This document shows positions 49,384-56,343 of a DNA stretch of 64,000 nucleotides, piece after piece; within the stretch, counting starts at the first letter, position 1, and each line of letters starts with the position of its first letter. The notes beneath the pieces were generated by a model. The model ran no database searches. It had not been told where the DNA came from and saw nothing but the letters and a program-made list of their open reading frames with translations. The stretch is from Streptomyces sp. NBC_01428 (GTDB lineage Bacteria > Actinomycetota > Actinomycetes > Streptomycetales > Streptomycetaceae): positions 5,146,001 through 5,210,000 of the forward strand of contig NZ_CP109499.1 in NCBI RefSeq assembly GCF_036231965.1, read 5' to 3'. The position numbers and the translations under genes are program-made.

Positions 49384-50448
49384 TCACGCGGGGGTGAGGA
49401 GCTCCGCGTGATGGCGGGCGGCGGCCAGCGGGTGCGCGCGCAGCTTGCCCTTGAGCTCGTTGAAGCCGTACTCGGCGAAGAGCGGGTTCGCGGGGTCGTC
49501 GGTGACGCCGGGGGCGGCGGAGGCGTGCGGGAAGGGCAGCGGTTCGACGCGCGCGTCGAGGCGCGGGTTGTAGAAGAACGGCACGGAGAACCGTTCGGTG
49601 GCGCCGGGCGGGCTGACCACGCGGTGGTTGGTGGCGAGCAGATAGCCGTCGGTGGCGACCTCGAGGAGTTCGCCGAGGTTGACGACGAAGGCTCCCGGCA
49701 GGGGCGGCACCTCGTGGAAGAGGCCGTCCGCCCGCTGCACCTGGAGGCCGCCGACCTGGTCCTGGAGGAGCAGGGTCAGGAACCCGTAGTCCTTGTGGGC
49801 GCCCACGCCCTGGTCGGCGCCGTCGGAAGCGCTGCCGGGGTAGCGGACGAGCTTCAGGTGCGGGTGGGCGTGGTCGCCGAACACCGGGTCGTAGAAGCCG
49901 GCGGGGGCGCCGATCGCGGTGAGCAGTTCGCGCAGCAGGCGTTCGGCGACGGCGCTGAGCCGGTCGATCCAGGCGAGAGCGGCGGTGCGCAGCTCCGGGA
50001 GGGCGGCGGGCCACTGGTTGGGGCCCTCCAGCCACCAGTACGCGGGCTCGCCGGGCCCGGGCGCGCGGGCGGGCCGCTCGGCGCCGATGTCGAGCTGGTC
50101 GCGCCAGTCGCGGCTCCCGCCGGTGCGTTCGTCGCCGGTGCGGGTGTAGCCGCGGAAGTGCGGGGAGCCGGTGTTGTCCAGGGCGAGCCGGTCGGCTTCG
50201 GGCAGGGCGAAGAACCGGTGCATGGCGTCGAGCAGCGCACGCGTCTCGGCGTCGGTGACACCGTGCCCGGTGAGCTGGAAGAAGCCCACGTCGTGGGCGG
50301 CGCTGTGGAGTTGGGCGTGCAGCAGGGCCCGGGCCTGCGGGCCGCGGTCGGCGGCGGACAGGTCGATGATCGGGAGCTGCTGGTAGGAGGGGAACGCCGG
50401 CCGGCTGAGGCGGGGCGTCGGGTTCGGCAGAGACGTGTTCGTCGTCAT
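49384..50448 (-). CDS. 2-oxoglutarate/Fe(II) oxygenase, isopenicillin N synthase-like
   Basis: 354 aa. DIOX_N domain at the start (LPIIDLSAADRG, HDVGFFQLTGHGV) and the jelly-roll iron site: His and Asp in GAHKDYGFLTLLLQD, the distal His in ATNHRVVSPPG, and the 2OG-binding Arg-x-Ser in ERFSVPFFYNP. Also HFRGYTRTGDERTGG and LKLVRYPG, common to bacterial IPNS-like proteins of unknown substrate. ATG at 50448. A short leader peptide gene precedes it by about 130 nt, so it may be controlled by attenuation. Standalone otherwise; no nonribosomal peptide genes nearby. Confidence 0.9.
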   Translation of the reverse strand: MTTNTSLPNPTPRLSRPAFPSYQQLPIIDLSAADRGPQARALLHAQLHSAAHDVGFFQLTGHGVTDAETRALLDAMHRFFALPEADRLALDNTGSPHFRGYTRTGDERTGGSRDWRDQLDIGAERPARAPGPGEPAYWWLEGPNQWPAALPELRTAALAWIDRLSAVAERLLRELLTAIGAPAGFYDPVFGDHAHPHLKLVRYPGSASDGADQGVGAHKDYGFLTLLLQDQVGGLQVQRADGLFHEVPPLPGAFVVNLGELLEVATDGYLLATNHRVVSPPGATERFSVPFFYNPRLDARVEPLPFPHASAAPGVTDDPANPLFAEYGFNELKGKLRAHPLAAARHHAELLTPA

Positions 50449-50575
50449 GGGATGCGTCCGCGGGGGTGTACGGGTGCCCGGGCGGCCGCCGGGGGTGGGG
50501 CGGGGGCCACGGGTGCCAGGTGGAGGAAGAGGCGGTGCGAGCAGCGCAAGCGGCGCGGCGAAAACGGGGGCTGGG

Positions 50576-50653
50576 TCAGGCGGAAGGCCGACAGCCCATG
50601 CTCGTGACGCGCACGTAGTCCACGTGTCGGCGTCGGACGAGCATCGGAAGCAT
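50576..50653 (-). CDS. Putative leader peptide (HVD..R..S..CR type)
   Basis: A 25-codon ORF (22 if the second ATG at 50644 is used) ending with TGA at 50576-50578. It contains RRHVDYVRVTSMGCR, the pattern I recall for annotated 'putative leader peptides' of Streptomyces (RRHVDL.RVSS..CR), often placed before sulfur or amino-acid genes. TACGCT (complement of 50660-50665) is a good -10 exactly seven bases before ATG 50653, so the mRNA would be leaderless. Downstream by 127 nt is the 2OG-oxygenase gene. A single Cys codon sits five codons from the end, suggesting that slow translation at Cys affects the oxygenase. Confidence 0.6.
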   Translation of the reverse strand: MLPMLVRRRHVDYVRVTSMGCRPSA

Positions 50654-50659
50654 GCGCAC

Positions 50660-50665
50660 AGCGTA
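50660..50665 (-). promoter_or_regulatory. -10 element for the leaderless leader-peptide transcript
   Basis: TACGCT on the minus strand; the ATG at 50653 falls at the expected transcription start. A GC-rich stretch with TGGATC about 17-20 bp upstream is a weak -35. Confidence 0.5.
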
Positions 50666-51100
50666 CTGCGCCCCACCCGATCCACCAGTGGCCCGCGTCA
50701 CTCCGCCTGCCCGTACGCGCGGAACCGGGCGCGGCCCCGGCCGAAGGCGTCATCCCGGGAACGCGAACGACCCGCGAACTCGGGTTCCCTGCGCCTGACG
50801 GCGGGGGAGCCGGGCCGGACGTACCGGCGAGTTCGCGGGTCGGGTGACTGCGTTGGATTGGGCCGGCTGCATGCACAACACACATGCGGGTCCGGCGCCG
50901 AACCGAGTCCGACAACGGGCCGCTAGCCCGCAGCCACCTCGTCTGTCCGGGTTTCCGTCATGAGCCGAACCACCTCCTCTCCTACGTGCAGATCACTTTA
51001 GGAACACATCGGGGGACGCTCAACCCATTTATCGGAACAGGTCCGGGACGGCCCCGTTAGCCGCCGGCGCGGTGGGTAGGCGGCGGGAACGTCGAGGAGG
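50666..51100. other. Intergenic region with long inverted repeat
   Basis: About 435 bp. The main structure is a perfect 15-bp inverted repeat (CGACCCGCGAACTCG at 50768-50782 and its complement at 50828-50842) enclosing 45 nt that can pair further (GGTTCCC with GGGGGAGCC). It might be a small RNA, a terminator or an operator pair. Beyond 50950 the region becomes AT-richer (ATCACTTTAGGAACAC), probably the promoter for the plus-strand genes. Confidence 0.5.
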
Positions 51101-51106
51101 GTGACG

Positions 51107-51355
51107 GTGGTGACAGAGCGTGCTGCGCAACGTGCTGAGCTGGGCGTCCAGGGTCGTGAGCCCGGTGGGCCGGGGCTGTCCCGCGAGGTGGGCCGGGGGC
51201 TGCTGGGACGGGCGGGACGGGAATCCGGGGTGCAACGATTTCGTCCAATCTTCGGGGAAGTAGCTGTGGGCTGGGTCACGTTCGAGTTGAATGAGAGTCG
51301 GCGAGCGAACTGTCGAGCCGTACACGCGGACGCAGCCTGCAGGGGGTCCAGGTGA
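51107..51355 (+). CDS. Possible small ORF coupled to the PAS gene
   Basis: 82 codons from GTG 51107 (ORF open from 51101) behind a GAGGAGG. The stop TGA overlaps the PAS gene's GTG (GTGA), as in coupled pairs elsewhere here. The product (VVTERAAQRAELGVQGREPG at the start) has no recognisable motif, and the opposite strand is also open. It may be an untranslated leader; weakly supported. Confidence 0.3.
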   Translation: MVTERAAQRAELGVQGREPGGPGLSREVGRGLLGRAGRESGVQRFRPIFGEVAVGWVTFELNESRRANCRAVHADAACRGSR

Positions 51356-52734
51356 GTGCTTCCCGGCGTAGTGGGACCACCGACGAGCTGGGGCCCGACG
51401 AGCCCGAGCGGGACGGTTCGGATCTCCTGGCCGCGCTGCTGGACGGCATGGACGCGGCCCTGTGCGCGTTCGACGCCGACGGAGTCGTGACGCACTGGAA
51501 CCGCGAGGCCGAACGCATCCTGGGCTGGACCGCCGCCGAGGCGGTCGGGCGGCACGGGTTCGCGGGCTGGGCGGTGCGGACCGCGGACGCCGAGGAGGTC
51601 GAGACCCGGCTGCTGTCCGCGATGGAGGCGCCGGGCCGGCAGGTCCACGAGTTCGCGCTGCTCACCAAGGACGGCGGCCGCGTCCTCGTGCGCACCCAGT
51701 CCGCCGCCGTACGCGGCCCGGACGGCAAGCCCGCCGGGGTGTACTGCGCCTTCAGCGAGGTCCACGCGCAGATCGACCTGGAACGGTCCATAGCCCTGAG
51801 CGAGGCCCTGTTCGAGAACGCCAGCTGGGGCGTCGTCCTCGTCGACGCCGACCTGCGGCCCGCCGTGGTCAACGCGCACGCCGCGCAGGCTCTCGGCACC
51901 GGCCGCACCTCCGTCCTCGGCCGCCCCCTCGGGGAACTGCTCTCCCAGGGCGTGGAGGAGCTGGAGAGCGCCCTCACGCACGTCCTGGCCGAGGGCGCGC
52001 CCCCGGCCCCCGCCGAGATGTGGGTGAGCGTGCGGACCCCGGAGGGCGACACCCGCAGGTGCTGGCGCAGCGGCTTCCTGCGGCTCTCCTCGCCGCTCGC
52101 GGAGGAGCCCGTGCCGCTCGGTGTCGGCTGGCTCTTCCAGGACGTGACGGAGGCCAAGCAGACCGAGCAGGAGGCGGCGCTGCTGCGCTTCCGCTCCAAC
52201 CAACTGCACCGTGCCGCGCGCGCCGCCGCCGAGTGCGAGGACCCCGGCGAGGCCGCCACCGTCCACCTCGACTTCTCCCTCGCGGGCTTCGCCGACCACG
52301 CCCTGGTCGACCGGGTGGCGGGCGGATTCCTCCAGGACGACGACGTGCCGGTGCGGCTCGTCCGCGCCGCCGCGACCCCCGCCGGTGCCCCCGGGCCGAG
52401 CCTGCTGACCGGCAAGGCCGGGCTGCCGGTCAGGTACGCGGACGGGCACCCGGCGTTGCAGTGCGCGGAGCGCTCCGGATCGGTGCGGGCCAGCGCGGGC
52501 ACGACCGACGCCGAGCAGGCGCGCGGCTGGGCGCTCGCCCGGCAGTGGCCGCCGGACGCGGTGCACTCCCTGTGCACGGTGCTGCGCAGCCGCGGGCGGA
52601 CGCTGGGCGTCGTGACGTTCCTGCGCGGCGCGGGCCGCGGCCGCTTCGAACGCGCCGACGCGCGGTACGCGGAGGACGTGGCCGTACGGATCGCGTCCGC
52701 CCTGGACCTGGCGGACCGGATCGCACGGCCCTGA
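51352..52734 (+). CDS. PAS-domain sensor protein
   Basis: 460 aa. First PAS domain about residues 20-130 (ALCAFDADGVVTHWNREAERILGWTAAEAVGR, shown by DGVVTHWNREAERILGW), with the PAC-like DGKPAGVYCAF. The second PAS runs from about 150 to 265 (GVVLVDADLRPAVVNAHA, GWLFQDVTEAKQTE). The C-terminal part (270-460) resembles a GAF-like sensor segment (LCTVLRSRGRTLGVVTFLRG, DARYAEDVAVRIASALD), the pattern seen before PP2C phosphatase domains; here the phosphatase is missing and the protein ends. Probable sensor or partner for a separate kinase/phosphatase. GTG at 51352 after AGGGGG. Function inferred. Confidence 0.85.
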   Translation: MSASRRSGTTDELGPDEPERDGSDLLAALLDGMDAALCAFDADGVVTHWNREAERILGWTAAEAVGRHGFAGWAVRTADAEEVETRLLSAMEAPGRQVHEFALLTKDGGRVLVRTQSAAVRGPDGKPAGVYCAFSEVHAQIDLERSIALSEALFENASWGVVLVDADLRPAVVNAHAAQALGTGRTSVLGRPLGELLSQGVEELESALTHVLAEGAPPAPAEMWVSVRTPEGDTRRCWRSGFLRLSSPLAEEPVPLGVGWLFQDVTEAKQTEQEAALLRFRSNQLHRAARAAAECEDPGEAATVHLDFSLAGFADHALVDRVAGGFLQDDDVPVRLVRAAATPAGAPGPSLLTGKAGLPVRYADGHPALQCAERSGSVRASAGTTDAEQARGWALARQWPPDAVHSLCTVLRSRGRTLGVVTFLRGAGRGRFERADARYAEDVAVRIASALDLADRIARP

Positions 52735-52768
52735 GCCGCCGGGCCCGGCCCCGGCGGGCCCTTCCGGG

Positions 52769-52792
52769 CGGCTCCGGCCTCTCGGGAGCCGG
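52769..52792. terminator. Hairpin between PAS and SIS genes
   Basis: CGGCTCC ... GGAGCCG type stem in the 83-bp gap between the convergent PAS and SIS genes, surrounded by other GC-rich complementary stretches. Probable bidirectional terminator. Confidence 0.5.
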
Positions 52793-52817
52793 GGCCGCGC
52801 GGGCCGCGGGCGCCGGG

Positions 52818-53573
52818 TCAGCGGCGGTAGAAGATCCGGTCGCCGTACTCGGTCATGACCCGGCCGTTCCACTCGTGGCCGCCGTCGACGTTGCCCGAGC
52901 GCAGCAGCGGCGGCTCGATGCCCCGGTCGGCGAGGGCGCCGGCGGCGGTGGCCATGACGGCCTGGAGGAGAGCGGTGGTGACGACGGTGGAGGCGGGCGC
53001 GAACGGTGCCTCGATGGTGTCCAGGGTCAGCTCCGCGTCCCCGACGGGGATCCGCGAGTCGAGGACGATGTCGCAGTGGTCCTTGAGGTAGGTGCCCGAG
53101 ACGTGCCGTGACGTCGTCTCGGTGGTGTAGGCGACGGAGGTGACACCGATGACCTTCACCCCGAGGGCGCGGGCGTTCATCGCCATCTCCACGGGCAGCG
53201 CGTTGCGCCCGGACAGCGAGATGATCACCAGCAGGTCGCCGGAGCGCAGCGGGCTGGAGTCGAGGACGGCGCCGGCCAGCCCGTCGACCCGCTCCAGGGC
53301 GGAGCCCAGCGTGGCGGGCATGACGTCGACGCCGACGACGCCCGGCACGGTCAGCAGGTTCATCAGGGCGAGACCGCCGGCCCGGTAGACGATGTCCTGG
53401 GCGGCGAGCGAGGAGTGGCCCGCGCCGAACGCGAAGAGCCGGCCGCCCTCGGTGACGGTGTCGGCGACGAGCGTCCCGGCCGCCTCGATGTCGGCGGCGC
53501 CCTCGTCGCGCACCCGCTGCAGCAGACCGATCGCGGCGTCGAAGAACTGCCCGGCCAGCTTGCTGTCGCTCAT
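52818..53573 (-). CDS. SIS-domain phosphosugar-binding protein (UPF0309-like)
   Basis: 251 aa. SIS domain with FAFGAGHSSLAAQDIVYRAGG, shown by GAGHSSLAAQDIVYRAGGL, VVIISLSGRNALPVEMA-type phosphate loop (here VIISLSGRNALPVEM), and the conserved tail VDGGHEWNGRV. Members bind or isomerise amino-sugar phosphates. Its start lies 383 nt from dmdR1 in the opposite direction, and the space between contains a DasR-like box, which fits a link to N-acetylglucosamine metabolism. Substrate unproved. ATG at 53573. Confidence 0.87.
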   Translation of the reverse strand: MSDSKLAGQFFDAAIGLLQRVRDEGAADIEAAGTLVADTVTEGGRLFAFGAGHSSLAAQDIVYRAGGLALMNLLTVPGVVGVDVMPATLGSALERVDGLAGAVLDSSPLRSGDLLVIISLSGRNALPVEMAMNARALGVKVIGVTSVAYTTETTSRHVSGTYLKDHCDIVLDSRIPVGDAELTLDTIEAPFAPASTVVTTALLQAVMATAAGALADRGIEPPLLRSGNVDGGHEWNGRVMTEYGDRIFYRR

Positions 53574-53956
53574 CGGCGAAGCCCCTTAGAAGTCTCGTCG
53601 GCTCGGAAGTCCCGGACGTCCCGCCGGCGTCGGCCCGGTGCCGGGCGGTGTCGGCTCCGGGCGGGCGCGCGGCCGGACCGGTGCGCCGGTGCGGCCGTAC
53701 TCCCGTCGTGTCGCGGATCACGTTGCGGTCTGGACCAGTGCCCTGTCAATACGGCCTGCGGGGCGGGCCGGGGCGCCGCGGCCGGGGTGCGGACGGGCGT
53801 CCGGATGCCGGGACGGCGGCCCGCGCGGGGCATCCGGCAGCGTGCGGTTGCGACGGCGAGGCACGCTTGTCAGTGCTATGCGTCAGAATTGAGTTCAGGG
53901 CCAGCGCACACGCCGGTGGATGTCGAGTCTCCGGCAGAGCTAATCAAGGGGCATGA
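53574..53956. promoter_or_regulatory. Divergent SIS/dmdR1 control region
   Basis: 383 bp without a gene. It carries the DasR-like element at 53724-53739 and, closer to dmdR1, an AT-richer stretch (CTTGTCAGTGCTATGCGTC and following CAGAATTGAG) likely to hold the dmdR1 promoter. No iron box (TTAGGTTAGG type) was seen. Confidence 0.5.
53724..53739. promoter_or_regulatory. DasR-responsive element-like site
   Basis: TGCGGTCTGGACCAGT; on the minus strand ACTGGTCCAGACCGCA matches the 16-bp dre consensus (ACTGGTCTAGACCACT form) at 13 of 16 positions, with the GGTC/GACC core intact. DasR, the GlcNAc-responsive GntR repressor, has been reported to act on dmdR1 in S. coelicolor. The site lies between the SIS gene and dmdR1. 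Confidence 0.6.
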
Positions 53957-54649
53957 ATGTCCGGACTGATCGACACCACGGAGATGTATCTCCGCACCAT
54001 CCTCGAGCTGGAGGAGGAAGGTGTGGTCCCCATGCGCGCCCGCATCGCGGAGCGGCTCGACCAGAGCGGCCCGACGGTGAGCCAGACGGTGGCGCGCATG
54101 GAGCGCGACGGCCTGGTGGCGGTCGCCAGCGACCGGCACCTGGAGTTCACCGACGAGGGCCGGCGGCTGGCCACGCGCGTCATGCGCAAGCACCGGCTCG
54201 CCGAGTGTCTCCTCGTCGACGTGATCGGCCTGGAGTGGGAGCAGGTGCACGCCGAGGCCTGCCGCTGGGAGCACGTGATGAGCGAGGCGGTGGAGCGCCG
54301 CGTCCTGGAGCTGCTGCGCCACCCGACCGAGTCGCCGTACGGGAACCCGATCCCGGGCCTGGAGGAGCTGGGCGAGAAGGACGGCGCGGACCCGTTCCTG
54401 GACGCCGGCATGGTCTCGCTGGCCGAGCTGGACCCGGGTCTTGACGGCAAGACGGTCGTCGTCCGGCGGATCGGTGAGCCGATCCAGACGGACGCCCAGC
54501 TGATGTACACGCTGCGGCGGGCGGGCGTGCAGCCCGGTTCCGTGGTCAGCGTGACCGAGTCGGCGGGCGGTGTGCTGGTGGGCAGCGGCGGCGAGGCCGC
54601 GGAGCTGGAGTCCGAGGTCGCCTCGCACGTGTTCGTCGCCAAGCGCTGA
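53957..54649 (+). CDS. dmdR1: Iron-dependent repressor DmdR1 (DtxR/IdeR family)
   Basis: Fe(II)-activated repressor of siderophore and iron-uptake genes; 230 aa, normal for DtxR proteins. Order: winged helix (TTEMYLRTILELEEEGVVPMRARIAERL, shown by TEMYLRTILELEEEG and QSGPTVSQTVARMERDGL), dimerisation and metal-binding domain (RHLEFTDEGRRLA, RKHRLAECLLVD, CRWEHVMSEAVERR with metal-ligand Cys/Glu/His), and a C-terminal SH3-like domain (RRIGEPIQTDAQLMYTLRRAG, shown by IGEPIQTDAQLMYTL). ATG at 53957. From memory equals SCO4394. A long antisense ORF and an upstream DasR box add possible control layers. A nested hairpin follows. Confidence 0.94.
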   Translation: MSGLIDTTEMYLRTILELEEEGVVPMRARIAERLDQSGPTVSQTVARMERDGLVAVASDRHLEFTDEGRRLATRVMRKHRLAECLLVDVIGLEWEQVHAEACRWEHVMSEAVERRVLELLRHPTESPYGNPIPGLEELGEKDGADPFLDAGMVSLAELDPGLDGKTVVVRRIGEPIQTDAQLMYTLRRAGVQPGSVVSVTESAGGVLVGSGGEAAELESEVASHVFVAKR

Positions 54650-54754
54650 CACCCCGCCCGCGCAGGCGCCGGCCTCCGGGCCGGCCCACCGCCCTCCCGG
54701 GCCGCGCCGCTCCCTTCGGCGCTCCCGGGCCTCCGGTACCCGCGAGGGGCAGGT

Positions 54755-54808
54755 CCCGGGTGCCGGCCGACGGACCGGCGTGCGCCGGTCCCGACGCCGG
54801 CACCCGGG
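54755..54808. terminator. Large nested hairpin downstream of dmdR1
   Basis: Outer arms CCCGGGTGCCGGC (54755-54767) and GCCGGCACCCGGG (54796-54808); inner arms GGACCGGC (54772-54779) and GCCGGTCC (54784-54791) around a GTGC loop. All pairs are perfect, separated by a 4x4 internal loop. It starts 105 nt after the dmdR1 stop; probably a terminator. Confidence 0.75.
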
Positions 54809-55062
54809 TGCCCGCCGCGCGACGCGTCAGGCCGCCGTCCTGCCCGCCACCGGACACGCCAACTGCTGGGACGCCAGAGGCAGTTGTGACGCCCGGGAGA
54901 GCTGGCCGAAACCAAGATTCAGTGTGCGGAATCGCAGCGCCGGGACCGTTTGCGTGCGAGGCTGTCGCGTGAGGCATATGACCTGAGGGCTCTTGACCGT
55001 GTCCGGGAGCGACGGTGTGCGGTCGGGGAGGGGGCGCAAGGATGTGCCGCAGACGTGGAGAG

Positions 55063-55090
55063 GGCCCCGGCGCCGCATGGCGCCGGGGCC
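55063..55090. terminator. Isolated stem-loop
   Basis: GGCCCCGGCGCC (55063-55074), GCAT loop, GGCGCCGGGGCC (55079-55090), perfect 12-bp stem. No recognised gene ends here, so it may terminate a short RNA starting near 54985. Confidence 0.65.
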
Positions 55091-55425
55091 TGTCCTCCCC
55101 CGTCATGACCCGGAGCCCCGAGCTCCCAGGGTCATTCCCTTCGGACCGGTTTCCCCGAGCGGTCCGCCCCCCGCTGAAGATCTCCCCGCGAGGGCGGCGG
55201 CCAATCCCCCGGGGTGGTCACTCGAACGAGGGGTGTTGTGGCCGGAAAGGCCAGTTTCGAAACCCCATTCGATAACGTGGCGTCGTGGCGGGAGGACCGG
55301 GAGAGACCCCAGGGACACACCGAGCAGCAGACCAGCAGGAGCAGCGGCAGGAAGCGGTACGAGTGGACCGGCCGGGTCGAGCGGGAGCGGGCGGGTCCGA
55401 GCGAGCCAGGGGGGTGCCATTACCG

Positions 55426-56292
55426 ATGGTGCGGCGCATCGACGTGACGGGAGCGGGCGGTGTACGCCTCGCTGCCTGGGAGTTCGCCGATCCTCCCAAG
55501 ACCGACCAGCCGAGGGCCTCCGAGGCGCCCGGCGTGCTGTTACTGCACGGCCTGATGGGCCGCGCCTCGCACTGGGCGTCCACCGCCCGCTGGCTCTCCG
55601 AGCGGCACCGCGCCGTCGCGCTCGACCAGCGCGGACACGGCCAGAGCGACAAGGCCCCGGAGGCCGAGTACACCCGTGAGGCCTACGTGGAGGACGCCGA
55701 GGCCGCCCTCGACCAGCTCGGTCTCGGACCGGCGGTCGTCATCGGCCACGCGATGGGCGCCCTGACCGGCTGGCAGCTCGCCGCCAAGCGCCCCGACCTG
55801 GTCCGCGCCCTGATCATCTGCGACATGCGGGCCTCGGCACTGGGTGCCGCCTCGCAGCGCGAGTGGGAGGACTGGTTCAGAGCCTGGCCCGCCCCCTTCG
55901 CCACCCTCGCCGACGTCCGGAAGTGGTTCGGCGAGGACGACCCCTGGGTGGAGCGCCGCACCCCCTCCCGCGGCGAGTTCTACGCCGAGGTGATGCACGA
56001 GTCCCCCGACGGCTGGCGCCCCGTCTTCGAACCCCGCCAGATGCTCAAGTCCCGCCAGACGTGGGTGTACGACGCGCACTGGGAGGAGCTCGCGCAGGTC
56101 CGGTGCCCCGCGCTGGTCGTGCGCGGCCTCGACGGCGAGCTGGGCCGCGCCGAGGCCCAGGAGATGGTCCGCGTCCTGCCCCGCGGCCAGTACGCGGAGG
56201 TCGCCGACGCCGGCCACCTCGTGCACTACGACCAGCCCGAGGCGTGGCGCGTCGCGATCGAGCCGTTCCTGGACGGCGTCCTCACCGGCTAG
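55426..56292 (+). CDS. Alpha/beta hydrolase with TTA codon
   Basis: 288 aa, alpha/beta hydrolase fold. Oxyanion-hole HGLMGRASHW, nucleophile elbow VIGHAMGALTGWQL, where the usual Ser is replaced by Ala (GHAMGA), and the catalytic-His region DAGHLVHYDQPEAW. With no serine nucleophile it may be a non-hydrolytic or pseudo-enzyme member, or use cofactor-free chemistry. Leu39 in GVLLLHG is encoded by TTA (55540-55542), rare in Streptomyces and read only by the bldA tRNA, so translation may depend on development. ATG at 55426 is chosen; GTG 55414 would add another TTA codon. Substrate unknown. Confidence 0.87.
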   Translation: MVRRIDVTGAGGVRLAAWEFADPPKTDQPRASEAPGVLLLHGLMGRASHWASTARWLSERHRAVALDQRGHGQSDKAPEAEYTREAYVEDAEAALDQLGLGPAVVIGHAMGALTGWQLAAKRPDLVRALIICDMRASALGAASQREWEDWFRAWPAPFATLADVRKWFGEDDPWVERRTPSRGEFYAEVMHESPDGWRPVFEPRQMLKSRQTWVYDAHWEELAQVRCPALVVRGLDGELGRAEAQEMVRVLPRGQYAEVADAGHLVHYDQPEAWRVAIEPFLDGVLTG

Positions 56293-56343
56293 CCCGTGTC
56301 CGCGACGTCCCGCCTGCCCGGACCCGCACGTCCGGACCGGCGG

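Larger units (their letters stand above)
54650..55425. other. 776-bp intergenic region between dmdR1 and the hydrolase gene
   Basis: No convincing gene. It holds the nested hairpin at 54755-54808, a promoter-like TTTGCGTGCG...CATATGAC (about 54949-54980), the stem-loop at 55063-55090, and a second AT-richer promoter-like stretch TTTCGAAACC...GATAACGT (about 55254-55278). A short non-coding transcript from 54980 to 55090 is conceivable. Frames in both directions are open only because of GC content. Confidence 0.5.
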
